NCBI RefSeq assembly: GCF_023074075.1
Contig: NZ_JADPKT010000003.1
Coordinates: forward strand, 101,001 to 165,000
Direction of reading: 5' to 3'
DNA: 64,000 nucleotides
DNA from: Bradyrhizobium sp. 138
GTDB lineage: Bacteria; Pseudomonadota; Alphaproteobacteria; Rhizobiales; Xanthobacteraceae
Shown here in pieces: positions 42,031 to 50,752 of this stretch (the first letter of the stretch is position 1; each line of letters opens with the position of its first letter). The position numbers and the translations under genes were made by a program. A model generated the notes under the pieces. That model was not told the DNA's origin and did not search any database. It was given only the letters and a program-made list of their open reading frames with translations.

Positions 42031-42837
42031 TTACGCCGCCGGCGCCTTTGGCGTGCGATTGCGCGAGTTGCGCTGGAAGAACAGCGCCTGGCTCGCCACC
42101 GCCGACACCATCGCGGGCTGGAACGGTTTCGAGATCAGGAACGCCGGCTCGGGGCGCTCGCCGGTGAGGAAGCGCTCGGGGTAGGCGGTGATGAACACCA
42201 CCGGCACTTCGAAGGTGCGGAGCAGCTCGTTGACGGCATCCAGGCCCGACGAGCCGTCGGCGAGCTGGATGTCGGCGAGGATCAGGCCGGGCCGCTTGTT
42301 CTTGGCCAGTGCCACCGCATCGGCGTGGGTGCGTGCGACGCCGACGACGTTGTGGCCGAGATTCTTCACCAGGCTCTCGAGGTCCATGGCGATGAAGGTC
42401 TCGTCCTCGATGATCAGCACATCCGTCGCGATCTCGGCCGCCATCTCGCGGCCTGCGGCGTCCGCAAGGCGCCGCGTCTCGGCGACGTCGGCGCCGAGGA
42501 TGTAGCCGACCTCCTCTTCCGAGAATCCCTCCAGCGAGAGCAGCAGGAAGGCCTGCCGTGGCAGCGGTGTGATGTTCGACAGACGCCGCTCTGGCGGCAT
42601 CGGCAGGGTCGTCACCTCCGAATCGTCGTTGACGGAGACCGAATTCCATATCTGGGTGAACAGCCGGAACAGGCCGGCGCGCGGCCCGTGGCTCTCATCG
42701 AGCACCGCCGGATCTCCCAGCATGGCTTCCAACATGGCTGCGACGTAGGCGTCACCGGAGGCCTGGCTGCCTGTCAAGGCGCGTGCGTACCGGCGCAACA
42801 ACGGCAAGTGTTCAGCAACAAGCTGTGAACGGGACAT
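42031..42837 (-). CDS. phyR: PhyR, anti-anti-sigma response regulator of the general stress response
   Basis: This 268-residue protein has an N-terminal sigma-like output domain (MSRSQLVAEHLPLLRRYARALTG ... through SLEGFSEEEVGYILGADVAETRRL) and a C-terminal receiver (DVLIIEDETFIAMDLESLV, phospho-acceptor Asp in GLILADIQLADGSSGLDA, Lys in PAFLISKPFQP). When phosphorylated it binds NepR and frees EcfG. The order, output first and receiver last, is diagnostic. It is divergent from nepR-ecfG, the standard arrangement. A GGAAC-N16-CGTAAT promoter upstream suggests that EcfG transcribes it. No PhyR kinase (HWE/HisKA2) gene is in the window. Confidence 0.95.
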   Translation of the reverse strand: MSRSQLVAEHLPLLRRYARALTGSQASGDAYVAAMLEAMLGDPAVLDESHGPRAGLFRLFTQIWNSVSVNDDSEVTTLPMPPERRLSNITPLPRQAFLLLSLEGFSEEEVGYILGADVAETRRLADAAGREMAAEIATDVLIIEDETFIAMDLESLVKNLGHNVVGVARTHADAVALAKNKRPGLILADIQLADGSSGLDAVNELLRTFEVPVVFITAYPERFLTGERPEPAFLISKPFQPAMVSAVASQALFFQRNSRNRTPKAPAA

Positions 42838-42925
42838 CCCCACTCCATTCGTGTTCGGGCCGGCCTTGAGGTCCAATCCTGAGGTCAGGCGTCACGCGGG
42901 GGGCCCGGGTTCCCCTGCTGGGCTG

Positions 42926-42952
42926 ATTACGCCTCACCTCAAGAAAAGTTCC
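42926..42952 (-). promoter_or_regulatory. EcfG-type promoter for phyR
   Basis: On the minus strand GGAAC (42952-42948) is followed after 16 bases by CGTAAT (42931-42926), close to the EcfG consensus GGAAC-N16/17-CGTT. It is about 90 bases before the phyR start. On the plus strand GGAAC occurs at 42962 and 42999 without a matching -10. Confidence 0.6.
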
Positions 42953-43068
42953 GTTCGGGCGGGAACTTTTTCTCGAACCTCGAATTGTGCCTAACCAGGG
43001 AACGGCTCCCGGTTGAGAAAACCTCTCGAATTTTCAGTCACTTAACTCGGGGAAACGTGGAACAGGTC

Positions 43069-43302
43069 ATGAAAGATCTCAAGTCTCAAGCCAGCAGAAG
43101 CACGACCCCCGGCAAGGGAGGCCTCACTCCGGAGATTCAATCCCGGATCGGGCATCAGTTGCGCGCCATGTATGATGATGTCGTGCGACAAGGGGTTCCA
43201 GATCGGTTCGCAGAACTGATCAAGAAGCTTGATGCGCCGGGAGCGACACCCCACGTGGAAAATGAGGGCGGATCCAACGACAACACCAATGGGAGGGATT
43301 AA
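43069..43302 (+). CDS. nepR: NepR, anti-sigma factor of EcfG
   Basis: The 77-residue product contains the NepR core GLTPEIQSRIGHQLRAMYDDVVRQGVPDRFAELIKKLD, two amphipathic helices that grip EcfG or PhyR, flanked by disordered Ser/Thr- and Asn-rich ends. The ATG at 43069 could be preceded by an in-frame GTG at 43057, four codons earlier, which sits nearer to CGGGGAAA; this was not resolved. Its stop codon shares a base with the ecfG start (TAATG), so the two are translationally coupled in fixed ratio. Confidence 0.92.
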   Translation: MKDLKSQASRSTTPGKGGLTPEIQSRIGHQLRAMYDDVVRQGVPDRFAELIKKLDAPGATPHVENEGGSNDNTNGRD

Positions 43303-43850
43303 TGCCTCTCACGGACTCCCTGCGTAACGACATCCTGGCGGCGGTGCCCAGTCTGCGCGCGTTCGCCATTTCGCTCAGCGGCAATGCGGACCGCGCCGAC
43401 GATTTGGTCCAGGAGACGCTGCTCCGCGCGCTCGCCAATATCGACTCGTTCCAGCCCGGCTCCAACCTGCCGGCGTGGCTGTTTACGATCCTGCGCAACC
43501 TGTTCCGCTCCGACTATCGCAAGCGGCGACGGGAGGTCGAGGATGCCGAAGGCAACTACGCCAAGACGCTGAAGACACAGCCGTCGCAGAACGCGCATCT
43601 CGAGTTCGAGGAGTTTCGCACGGCGCTCGACAAGCTTCCGCAGGACCAGCGTGAAGCGCTGATCCTGGTCGGCGCCTCCGGCTTCTCCTACGAGGATGCG
43701 GCCTCGATCTGCGGCTGCGCGGTCGGCACCATCAAGAGCCGCGTCAACCGCGCGCGCTCGAAGCTCGCCGCGCTGCTCTATGTCGACGGTGCCGAGGATT
43801 TTGGGCCTGACGAGACCGTGCGGGCCGTGATCGGCGGCAGCGGCGGCTGA
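43302..43850 (+). CDS. ecfG: EcfG, general stress sigma factor
   Basis: This 182-residue ECF sigma factor of the ECF15 group has region 2 (SGNADRADDLVQETLLRALANIDSFQPGSNLPAWLFTILRN, with the DLVQETLLRA core) and region 4 (LPQDQREALILVGASGFSYEDAASICGCAVGTIKSRVNRARSKL). The long spacer carries a Glu-rich segment. It directs transcription of stress genes from GGAAC-type promoters once NepR is removed by PhyR. GC-rich hairpin words follow its stop (43884-43904) without a T-run. Confidence 0.95.
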   Translation: MPLTDSLRNDILAAVPSLRAFAISLSGNADRADDLVQETLLRALANIDSFQPGSNLPAWLFTILRNLFRSDYRKRRREVEDAEGNYAKTLKTQPSQNAHLEFEEFRTALDKLPQDQREALILVGASGFSYEDAASICGCAVGTIKSRVNRARSKLAALLYVDGAEDFGPDETVRAVIGGSGG

Positions 43851-43947
43851 CGGGCGGCGACGTCAGGACCGAGACAGACGAAGGCGGCCGTTTCCACGGC
43901 CGTCTCCGCGCGCGTGTGACGCCGATGGCGCGGGCGACGTCGCTCGA

Positions 43948-44649
43948 TCACTTATCCGCGAAGGTCACGGTATCTGCCACGCTCGCGCGCGAGGTGCGGT
44001 AGCTGTTGACCTTGTGGGCGTCGTCGGCATAGCCGAACGAGATGCCACAGACGACACGGCGATCGTCGGGCAGGTTGAAGTGGCGGCGGATCAGGCCGGA
44101 ATGCCGCGCGAGCGCCGCCTGCGGAATCGTGCCGAGCCCAAGCGCCTGCGCGGCCAGCATGAAATTGCCGACATAAGCGCCGCAGTCGATCGCGCCGTAA
44201 ATGCCGAGCGGCTCGTTGGTGTGGATGATCGCGACATGCGGCGCGCCGAAGAAATTGTAGTTCTCCAGCGCCTGCTTGGCATAGGCGCTTCTGTCACCGC
44301 GGGCGATGCCGAGCGTGTTGTAGAGCTGAAAACCGCTCTCGCGGCGGCGCTCCAAATAGACGCCCACATATTCGCGCGGCGGTGTGAAATCGTAGTCGTC
44401 GCCGAGACCGCTGGAAGCCTCCTTGTAGATCGCCTGGCGAAAGCGCTCCTTGGCCGCGCCGCTGGCGATGACGACCTGCCAGGGCTGGCTGTTGCACCAT
44501 GACGCCGTGCGCTGCGCGGTGGCCAGCACATGCTCGATGGTGGCGCGGTCGACCTCCTTGGGCAGGAAGGCGCGAACAGAGTAGCGCTCGTTGAGGAGCT
44601 CTTCGAGCACCTCGATGCGGTTTCGGGTTTGGCTCACTTTTGCGTCCAT
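43948..44649 (-). CDS. Nitroreductase family protein
   Basis: This 233-residue flavoprotein-type enzyme begins with a regular nitroreductase core: LLNERYSVRAFLPKEVDRATIEHVL (RxSxR variant binding FMN), RTASWCNSQPWQVVIASG, and GTIPQAALARHSGLIRRHFNLPDD ending with VVCGISFGYAD. The usual activity is FMN- and NAD(P)H-dependent reduction of nitro compounds, quinones or enones. The middle segment NFFGAPHVAIIHTNEPLG fits the family. It lies outside the stress locus operon and before the acyl-CoA block, with a repeat on its upstream side. Confidence 0.9.
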   Translation of the reverse strand: MDAKVSQTRNRIEVLEELLNERYSVRAFLPKEVDRATIEHVLATAQRTASWCNSQPWQVVIASGAAKERFRQAIYKEASSGLGDDYDFTPPREYVGVYLERRRESGFQLYNTLGIARGDRSAYAKQALENYNFFGAPHVAIIHTNEPLGIYGAIDCGAYVGNFMLAAQALGLGTIPQAALARHSGLIRRHFNLPDDRRVVCGISFGYADDAHKVNSYRTSRASVADTVTFADK

Positions 44650-44669
44650 GGACAGCTCACGTTGTTCTC

Positions 44670-44811
44670 GTAGGGTGGGTTAGCCCCGCGGATTGCGCGA
44701 AGCGCGCAAACCGCTCGGCGTAACCCACCTCATTTGTTTCCGCATCGGCAGAAGTGGTGGGTTACGCCGAGCAGATGCGCTTCGCTCATCTGCTCGTCTA
44801 ACCCACCCTAC
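44670..44811. repeat. GTAGGGTGGGTTAGC palindromic repeat, copy 1
   Basis: GTAGGGTGGGTTAGC opens the element and TCTAACCCACCCTAC closes it; inner arms GGCGTAACCCACC and GGTGGGTTACGCC also pair, giving a long forked hairpin. It lies 10 bases after the end of an acyl-CoA dehydrogenase gene on the minus strand. Four related copies follow at 46085, 47464, 48753 and 56263. Confidence 0.9.
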
Positions 44812-44821
44812 AATACCGAGT

Positions 44822-46066
44822 TCACCGCCCCTTGGTCGGGATCTTGTTATACGGCACGTCCTTGTCGACACGAATATCGCCCGGCAATCCCAGCACGCGC
44901 TCGGCGATGATGTTGCGCAGGATCTCGTCGGTGCCGCCGGCGATGCGCATCGAGGGCGAGGATAGCAGCATCTGCTGGAATTGGCCCTGCACGGTCTCCT
45001 CGTCGCTGCCGGTGAGAACACCGGCCGCACCCTGAAGGTCCATGGCATAGGTCGCGATGTCCTGGAGCATCATGCCCGAGACGAGCTTGCCGATCGAGTT
45101 CTCCGGACCCGGCCGCTCGCCCTTCGACAACGCCGAGATAGTGCGGTAGCTGGTGTATTTCAGCCCGTTCGACTTCGCCGCCCAGCTCGCAAGCTTCGAG
45201 CGCACGGCGGGATCGTCGATGGCGAGCCCGTCCTCCAGCATCAGATTGGAGCAGAACTCGAACATTTCAGGCACGCCGGTCGCAAGCCGCGAGCCGATCG
45301 ACATGCGCTCGTTCATCAACGTGGTCAGCGAGACGCTCCAGCCCTCGCCCACGGCGCCGAGCCGCTGGCTGTCGGGGATCACGACATCGGTGAAATAGAC
45401 CTCGTTGAACTCCTGCATGCCATTGGCCTGCTTGATCGGACGAACCTCGACCCCCTCGCTCTTCATGTCCAGGAAGAACATGGTGAGGCCCTTGTGCTTG
45501 GGCACATTCGGATCGGTGCGCGCGATCAGCAGGCCGTAGTCTGAATAATGCGCGCCGGAGGTCCAGATCTTCTGGCCGTTGACGATCCAATTGTCGCCCT
45601 TCTTCTCGGCGCGGGTGCGCAAGCCCGCAACGTCGGAGCCGGCCGACGGTTCGGAGAACAGCTGGCACCAGATCTCCTCGCCCGAGGCGAGCTTCGGCAG
45701 ATAGCGGCGCTTGGCATCCTCGCTGCCGAAAGCCATCACGGTCGGGCCGCACATGCCCTCGCCGATCTGGAACGGCTGCGTCAGCTTGCCGTAGACGCCC
45801 TCCTCCTGCTGCCAGATCACGCGCTCGATCGGCGTGGCGCCGCGGCCGCCATATTCCTTGGGCCAGTGCAGGCAGGCCCAGCCGCCTTCGGCCTTCTTCT
45901 TCTGCCAGGCCTTGCCGACATCGACGATGTCGTGCTGGGCAAGGCGGATGCGGCCGAGCGAGGATTTTGACAGCTCGGCATGCAATTCCCTAGGCGCATT
46001 GGCGTCGATCCATTTGCGCGCGGTCTCGCGGAATGCGGCTTCCTGCGTGGTGTCGTCGAAATTCAT
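44822..46066 (-). CDS. Acyl-CoA dehydrogenase (large form), tandem copy 1
   Basis: This 414-residue FAD enzyme introduces a 2,3-double bond in an acyl-CoA. It has KEYGGRGATPIERVIWQQEE, the substrate/FAD stretch WCQLFSEPSAGSDVAGLRTRAE, NWIVNGQKIWTSGAHYSDYGLLIARTD, and a C-terminal LRIAGGTDEILRNIIAERVLGLPGD. The candidate catalytic-base region precedes this. The start ATG 46066 was preferred to an in-frame GTG-type start in the upstream repeat. It closely resembles the next gene, suggesting duplication; the two could form a heteromer as in some bacterial two-gene dehydrogenases. Confidence 0.93.
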   Translation of the reverse strand: MNFDDTTQEAAFRETARKWIDANAPRELHAELSKSSLGRIRLAQHDIVDVGKAWQKKKAEGGWACLHWPKEYGGRGATPIERVIWQQEEGVYGKLTQPFQIGEGMCGPTVMAFGSEDAKRRYLPKLASGEEIWCQLFSEPSAGSDVAGLRTRAEKKGDNWIVNGQKIWTSGAHYSDYGLLIARTDPNVPKHKGLTMFFLDMKSEGVEVRPIKQANGMQEFNEVYFTDVVIPDSQRLGAVGEGWSVSLTTLMNERMSIGSRLATGVPEMFEFCSNLMLEDGLAIDDPAVRSKLASWAAKSNGLKYTSYRTISALSKGERPGPENSIGKLVSGMMLQDIATYAMDLQGAAGVLTGSDEETVQGQFQQMLLSSPSMRIAGGTDEILRNIIAERVLGLPGDIRVDKDVPYNKIPTKGR

Positions 46067-46084
46067 GGCGGACCTCACTTCTGC

Positions 46085-46201
46085 GTAGGGTGGGTTAGCC
46101 GAAGGCGTAACCCACCTCTTCTGTTCGAGCGTCGTTGCAGCCAATGGTGGGTTACGCCCCGCAGATGCGCTTTGCGCATCCGCGGTGCTAACCCACCCTA
46201 C
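46085..46201. repeat. GTAGGGTGGGTTAGC palindromic repeat, copy 2
   Basis: GTAGGGTGGGTTAGCC at the left and GCTAACCCACCCTAC at the right, with GGCGTAACCCACC and GGTGGGTTACGCC inside. It occupies almost the whole gap between the two tandem acyl-CoA dehydrogenase genes, ending two bases from the stop codon of the second. Confidence 0.92.
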
Positions 46202-46203
46202 GA

Positions 46204-47445
46204 TTATCTTCCCTTCGTCGGGATCTTGTTGAACGGCACGTCCTTGTCGACCCTGATGTCGCCGGGCAGGCCCAGCACCCGCTCGGCGATGATGTTGCGC
46301 ATAATCTCGTCGGTACCGCCCTCGACGCGGGTGCCGGGCGCGCGCAGCAGCATCGCCTGGAAACGACCGGCCAGCTCGGCATCCTCGCCGCTGACCACGC
46401 CGCTCGCGCCCTGCAGGTCCAGTGCGTAGGTCGCGACGTCCTGGATCATGGAGCCCGCCACCAGCTTGCCGATGGAATTTTCCGGCCCCGGCCGCTCGCC
46501 TTTCGACAGCGCCGAGATCGCGCGCATGCTGGTGTATTTCAGCCCGCTCGCCTTCACTGCCCAGTTCGCCAGCTTCGAGCGCACCGCGCGATCCTCGATC
46601 GCCGGGCCATCGTCGAGCATGAGGCTGGAGCAGTACTCGAACAATTCAGGGAAACCGGTCGAGACGGCCGCGCCGATCGCGCTGCGCTCGTTCATCAGCG
46701 TGGTCAGCGAGACGTTCCAGCCGTCGCCGACCTCACCGAGACGTTGATGGTCGGGAATGCGGACATTGGTGAAATAGACCTCGTTGAAGTCGAACGCCCC
46801 GCTCGCCTGCTTGATCGGCCGCACCTCGACGCCCGGGCTCTTCATGTCCAGGAAGAACATGGTGAGGCCCTTGTGCTTGGGCACGGTTGGATCGGTGCGG
46901 GTCAGCAAAATACCGTAGTCGGAATAATGCGCGCCCGAGGTCCAGATCTTCTGGCCGTTGATGATCCAGTCATCGCCGTCCTTCTCGGCACGCGTGCGCA
47001 AGCCCGCAACGTCGGAGCCGCCGGCGGGCTCGGAGAACAGCTGGCACCAGACCTTCTCGCCGGACGCGAGCGGCGGCAGATAGGTGCGCTTATGCTCCTC
47101 GCGCGCGAACGCCATCATGGTCGGTCCGCACATGCCGTGGCCGATGATGAACATGCGCGACAGCTGGCCGAACGGCCCTTCTTCCTGCGACCAGATCACG
47201 CGCTCGATCGGCGAGGCGCCGCGGCCGCCATATTCCTTCGGCCAGTGCAGGCAGGCCCAACCGGCGTCGGCCTTCTTCTTCTGCCAGGCCTTTGCCACTT
47301 CGAGAATGTCAGCGTTCTTGAGCACGGTGCGGCCGAGAGAGGATTTGCGCAGCTCCTGCTCATATTGCCTGGGCGCATTGGCGCCGATCCAGGCGCGGGC
47401 GGTAGCGCGGAATTCGGCTTCCTGCGGGGTGTCGTCGAAGTTCAT
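46204..47445 (-). CDS. Acyl-CoA dehydrogenase (large form), tandem copy 2
   Basis: This 413-residue paralogue of the preceding gene has KEYGGRGASPIERVIWSQEEG, WCQLFSEPAGGSDVAGLRTRAE, DWIINGQKIWTSGAHYSDYGILLTRTD and VEGGTDEIMRNIIAERVLGLPGD. Differences cluster in the substrate-side helices (SGAFDFNEVYFTNV against NGMQEFNEVYFTDV), so specificity may differ. The ATG at 47445 replaces an in-frame start at 47556 that would run through the repeat. Large ACADs of this type act on branched, aromatic or sterol-like side chains as well as fatty acids. Confidence 0.93.
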   Translation of the reverse strand: MNFDDTPQEAEFRATARAWIGANAPRQYEQELRKSSLGRTVLKNADILEVAKAWQKKKADAGWACLHWPKEYGGRGASPIERVIWSQEEGPFGQLSRMFIIGHGMCGPTMMAFAREEHKRTYLPPLASGEKVWCQLFSEPAGGSDVAGLRTRAEKDGDDWIINGQKIWTSGAHYSDYGILLTRTDPTVPKHKGLTMFFLDMKSPGVEVRPIKQASGAFDFNEVYFTNVRIPDHQRLGEVGDGWNVSLTTLMNERSAIGAAVSTGFPELFEYCSSLMLDDGPAIEDRAVRSKLANWAVKASGLKYTSMRAISALSKGERPGPENSIGKLVAGSMIQDVATYALDLQGASGVVSGEDAELAGRFQAMLLRAPGTRVEGGTDEIMRNIIAERVLGLPGDIRVDKDVPFNKIPTKGR

Positions 47446-47463
47446 GTTGCTTCTCTGTTGTCC

Positions 47464-47579
47464 GTAGGGTGGATTAGCCGAAGGCGTAATCCACCACTTT
47501 GGTTTTCTCGTCGACAGAAGAGGTGGGTTACGCCAAACGACTTGCGCTTCGCGCAATCCGCCCGGCTAACCCACCCTAC
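47464..47579. repeat. GTAGGGTGGATTAGC palindromic repeat, copy 3
   Basis: GTAGGGTGGATTAGCC opens and GGCTAACCCACCCTAC closes; GGCGTAATCCACC and GGTGGGTTACGCC pair inside with changed bases in the arms. It lies between the second and third acyl-CoA dehydrogenase genes, 10 bases from the third stop codon. Confidence 0.92.
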
Positions 47580-47589
47580 GCACCTATCG

Positions 47590-48717
47590 TTACGCCGCGT
47601 TCTTCTTGCGCATCCGGTCGATCAACTGGTCTTCCCAATAGGACAAGCTGCCGAGGCCCAGCGCCATGGCGTTGGCGCGGCGGTAGTACATGTGGCAGTC
47701 GAACTCCCAGGTGAAACCCATGCCGCCGTGAACCTGGATGTTGTTCTTGGCGCAATGCTGGAACGCCTGCGTCGCGCTGATGCGCGCGGCGGCCGCAGCT
47801 TCCGGCAGCTCTGCCGCGTTGGTCGAGAGTGCCCAGGCGCCGTAATAGCTGTTGGAGCGCGCCAGCGTCGCCGACACGTACATGTCGGCGAGCATGTGCT
47901 TGACCGCCTGGAACGAGCCGATCTGGCGGCCGAAGGCGATGCGGTCGAGCGCGTAGTCGCGGCCCATTTCCAGCGCACGGTCGGAACCACCGACTTGTTC
48001 GAACGCGCACAGCACCGCGGCGCGGTCGAGCACCTGAGTGAGGATGCTCCAGCCTTCGCCGGCAGCACCGAGTGGCTCAGCTTTGGTATCCTCGAAGGTG
48101 ATTTCGGCCTGCCCACGAGTCGGATCGAGATTGGTGAGGCTCTTCACCTCGACGCCCCCGGCCTTGAGGTCGACCAGGAACAGCGAGATGTCGCTGTCGC
48201 GCCCGCTCGAACCGTTGCGCGCTGCGACCACCGCAAAATCGGCGATGGCGCCGTCGGCGACCGGCTTCTTGACACCGTTGAGCACGCCGTTCGCAGCCGT
48301 CAGCTTGACATTCTTCGGCGACGGATTGCCCTTGCCCTCGAACAGCGCCAGCGTGCCGATGGCCTCGCCGGAAGCGATCGCCGGCAGCCATTTCTTCCTC
48401 TGCGCATCGCTGCCCGCGATCAGCAGCGCTTCGGCAGCAAGATAGACCGTCGAGGAGAACGGCACCGGCGCGTTCGCCCGGCCCATCTCCTCCGCGATCA
48501 CGCAAAGCTCGAGATGGCCGGCACCGGCGCCGCCGAATTCCTCGGGGATCGCGACGCCGAGGAAACCCATCTCGGCGAGGCCCTTCCACAATTCCTTGTC
48601 ATAAGGTGCCTTGCCGTCGAGCACGACGCGCACTGCCTTGGGCGAGCATTTTTCGGTGAGGAATTTGCGCGCCTGGTCGCGGAGCTGTTTCTGATCGTCA
48701 GAGAAGTCGAAATTCAT
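47590..48717 (-). CDS. Acyl-CoA dehydrogenase (small form)
   Basis: This 375-residue FAD enzyme begins MNFDFSDDQKQLRDQARKFL and contains AIPEEFGGAGAGHLELCVIAEE, and GSFQAVKHMLADMYVSATLARSN with FQHCAKNNIQVHGGMGFTWEFDCHMYYRRANA near the C-terminus, the classical ACAD signature. Shorter than its two neighbours, it is of the kind that forms alpha2beta2 partners with a larger ACAD in steroid-type side-chain oxidation; that pairing is inference. All three dehydrogenases, the ligase and the hydratase run in one direction. Confidence 0.92.
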   Translation of the reverse strand: MNFDFSDDQKQLRDQARKFLTEKCSPKAVRVVLDGKAPYDKELWKGLAEMGFLGVAIPEEFGGAGAGHLELCVIAEEMGRANAPVPFSSTVYLAAEALLIAGSDAQRKKWLPAIASGEAIGTLALFEGKGNPSPKNVKLTAANGVLNGVKKPVADGAIADFAVVAARNGSSGRDSDISLFLVDLKAGGVEVKSLTNLDPTRGQAEITFEDTKAEPLGAAGEGWSILTQVLDRAAVLCAFEQVGGSDRALEMGRDYALDRIAFGRQIGSFQAVKHMLADMYVSATLARSNSYYGAWALSTNAAELPEAAAAARISATQAFQHCAKNNIQVHGGMGFTWEFDCHMYYRRANAMALGLGSLSYWEDQLIDRMRKKNAA

Positions 48718-48752
48718 GGCGGGCTACCCTGTTATTGCTGTTCTGTAGTTCT

Positions 48753-48832
48753 GTAGGATTGGTGGAGCGAAGCGATACCCATCAATTGTCTGACGAAAGG
48801 CGATGGGTTTCGCTGCGCTCTACCCATCCTAC
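48753..48832. repeat. GTAGGATTGG/CCCATCCTAC palindromic repeat, copy 4 (diverged)
   Basis: GTAGGATTGGTGGAGCGAAGCG on the left is answered by CGCTGCGCTCTACCCATCCTAC on the right; GATACCCATCAATTG pairs with CGATGGGTTTCG inside. It sits between the third acyl-CoA dehydrogenase and the CoA-ligase genes, six bases from the latter's stop codon. Confidence 0.85.
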
Positions 48833-48837
48833 GGTGT

Positions 48838-50709
48838 TCATCGCAGCACGATCACGTTCTCATCCGGCTGATCCGCATAGAGCCGCTCCACCAACGCGGC
48901 GCGGCGCTCGAGGCCGGCGCGCTGGTTGATGTAGCCCTTGTCGGTGAGCTCGTTGCCATCGATCGAAGGCGGCTCGACCATCAGCATCGCGCGCGCGATG
49001 ATGCGGCTGCTGGCGCCTTCGCATTCTTTGTTGTGCCCTTCCAGCCCGCGCTTGAAGCGGGTGACCACCTCAGGGTGCTTCACCGCATCCGCAAAGCTCA
49101 GATCGGGATTGCCGACCAGCTGCCGGCAGGCGTGCAGGTTCGGCCAGGCCAGCAGGCCGATGAACGGGCGGTCCTGTCCCGCGACCAGCGCGTCGTGCAC
49201 GACAGGCGTGGCCGCCGCGATCGCATCGGTACGGAGCGAGCCGACATGCACGAACGTGCCGGTCGTGAGCTTGAAGTCCTCAACCACGCGGCCGGCAAAG
49301 ATGATGCCTTGCACCGGATCGGCATCATCGACGAAGATGCCGGCATCGCCGATGCAGTAGAAGCCCTCCTCGTCGAACATTTTCTTCGTCAGCTCCGGCT
49401 GGCCGAAATAGCCGGGCGTGACGTTGACGCCGCGCAGGCGCAGCTCGTATTTCGAGCCGCACGGCACCATCTTCAATTCGACGCCGGGGAACGGCAGGCC
49501 GATCAGGCCGACGCGCTCGGTGTCCCAATAGGTGCCGGTCGAGGTCGGCGCCGTCTCGGTCGAGCCCCAGCCGGTGTAGAACACGATGCGCTCACCGGTG
49601 GTCTTCACGGCGAGCGCCTGCATGCGGTCGTAGAGATCGTCGGGCAGCCGCGCGCCACCATAGGCCATGATCGAGAGGTTTTTGAAGAACGAGCGGCACA
49701 GCGCATCGTCCTTCTCCATGGCGGCTGCGAGCGCGGCATAGCCGGCGGGCACGTTGGCGTAATAGGTCGGCGAAATCTCGCGCAGGTTCCGCAGCGTCTC
49801 CTCGAACTGGCCCGGCATCGGCCGGCCGTCGTCGATATAGAGCGTGCCGCCATCGACCAGGATCGGATGAAATGCCGCGTTGCCGCCCATGGTGTGATTC
49901 CACGGCATCCAGTCCAGCATGGTCGCGATCGGTCCGTTCGGATCGCGCGGCCGCACCTGCATCATCATCGCCGCATTGGCGCACATCATCTCCTGCGTGT
50001 TGATGACGGCCTTGGGCATGCCGGTCGAGCCTGACGTGAACAGCAGCTTGCCGACGGTCTGCGGCGTGATTTTTGCGATCGACGCTTCGACGTCGGCCGT
50101 CACGGCGGTTGCCGCAAGCTCGGCGAAGCTGACGCTCTTGATGCCGTCGCAGGGCCGCGCGACATGGACGACGGTGACGCCGGTGAGATCGAGCGCCCTC
50201 AAGGCCTTCTCGAAGGTCGGCCCGTCCTGCACCATCACCACGGCCGGCTTGATCAGGTCGAACAGATACTTCAGCTTGACGTGATCGTGGCTCATCAGGG
50301 AATAGGCTGGCGACACCGGCGCCGCCGGGACGCGCGCCTGCATCGCTGCCTGCGTCATCAGCGCATGCTCGATCGAATTGCCGGAGAGGATCGCAACGGG
50401 ACGACCATCGAGTCCGAGATTGAGCAGCCCTTGCGTCAGCGCATCCACGGTGCGCTTGGCTTCGCCATAGGACACCTTGCGCCATTCGCGGCTTGCGCCG
50501 CCGCGCTGGGCAAGCCAGATGCGTTCCGGCGCTTCCTTCGCCCATTTCGCCAGCGAAGCTGGAATGTGTTTCTCGTAGGCTTGCAGCGGAATGCGCGACT
50601 TCAGCACCACCGTGCCGTCGGCGCGGCGCTCGACGCCGATGTCGCGCTTGAGCCACTCGATCTTGCGAAAGGCGGGCTTCGTCATCACGGCCGCCGCGCT
50701 TCCACTCAT
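48838..50709 (-). CDS. fcs: Feruloyl-CoA synthase-like acyl-CoA ligase
   Basis: This 623-residue ANL enzyme has the AMP loop KLLFTSGSTGMPKAVINTQ, YTGWGSTETAPTST (A5) and a motif-A8 counterpart GIIFAGRVVEDFKLTTGTFVHVGSLR. These match the feruloyl-CoA synthase branch (about 600-630 residues), which activates ferulate and other phenylpropenoids. The final stretch DGNELTDKGYINQRAGLERR carries the late lysine. GGGAG precedes ATG 50709. Enoyl-CoA hydratase lies 43 bases upstream. No vanillin dehydrogenase is nearby, so the true substrate may be another aromatic or alicyclic acid. Confidence 0.82.
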   Translation of the reverse strand: MSGSAAAVMTKPAFRKIEWLKRDIGVERRADGTVVLKSRIPLQAYEKHIPASLAKWAKEAPERIWLAQRGGASREWRKVSYGEAKRTVDALTQGLLNLGLDGRPVAILSGNSIEHALMTQAAMQARVPAAPVSPAYSLMSHDHVKLKYLFDLIKPAVVMVQDGPTFEKALRALDLTGVTVVHVARPCDGIKSVSFAELAATAVTADVEASIAKITPQTVGKLLFTSGSTGMPKAVINTQEMMCANAAMMMQVRPRDPNGPIATMLDWMPWNHTMGGNAAFHPILVDGGTLYIDDGRPMPGQFEETLRNLREISPTYYANVPAGYAALAAAMEKDDALCRSFFKNLSIMAYGGARLPDDLYDRMQALAVKTTGERIVFYTGWGSTETAPTSTGTYWDTERVGLIGLPFPGVELKMVPCGSKYELRLRGVNVTPGYFGQPELTKKMFDEEGFYCIGDAGIFVDDADPVQGIIFAGRVVEDFKLTTGTFVHVGSLRTDAIAAATPVVHDALVAGQDRPFIGLLAWPNLHACRQLVGNPDLSFADAVKHPEVVTRFKRGLEGHNKECEGASSRIIARAMLMVEPPSIDGNELTDKGYINQRAGLERRAALVERLYADQPDENVIVLR

Positions 50710-50752
50710 TTTGCGTCTCCCGGAATTATCGTCCTTTGCGGATCGTTCTAGT

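Noticed and set aside
42962..43025. Second EcfG promoter for nepR-ecfG
   Set aside because: GGAAC words at 42962 and 42999 have no CGTT-like partner at 16-17 bases.
46744..48756. A 670-codon plus-strand frame opposite two acyl-CoA dehydrogenase genes
   Set aside because: It reads through the palindromic repeat and both antisense genes; low-complexity Arg/Ala/Asp composition marks it as a shadow.
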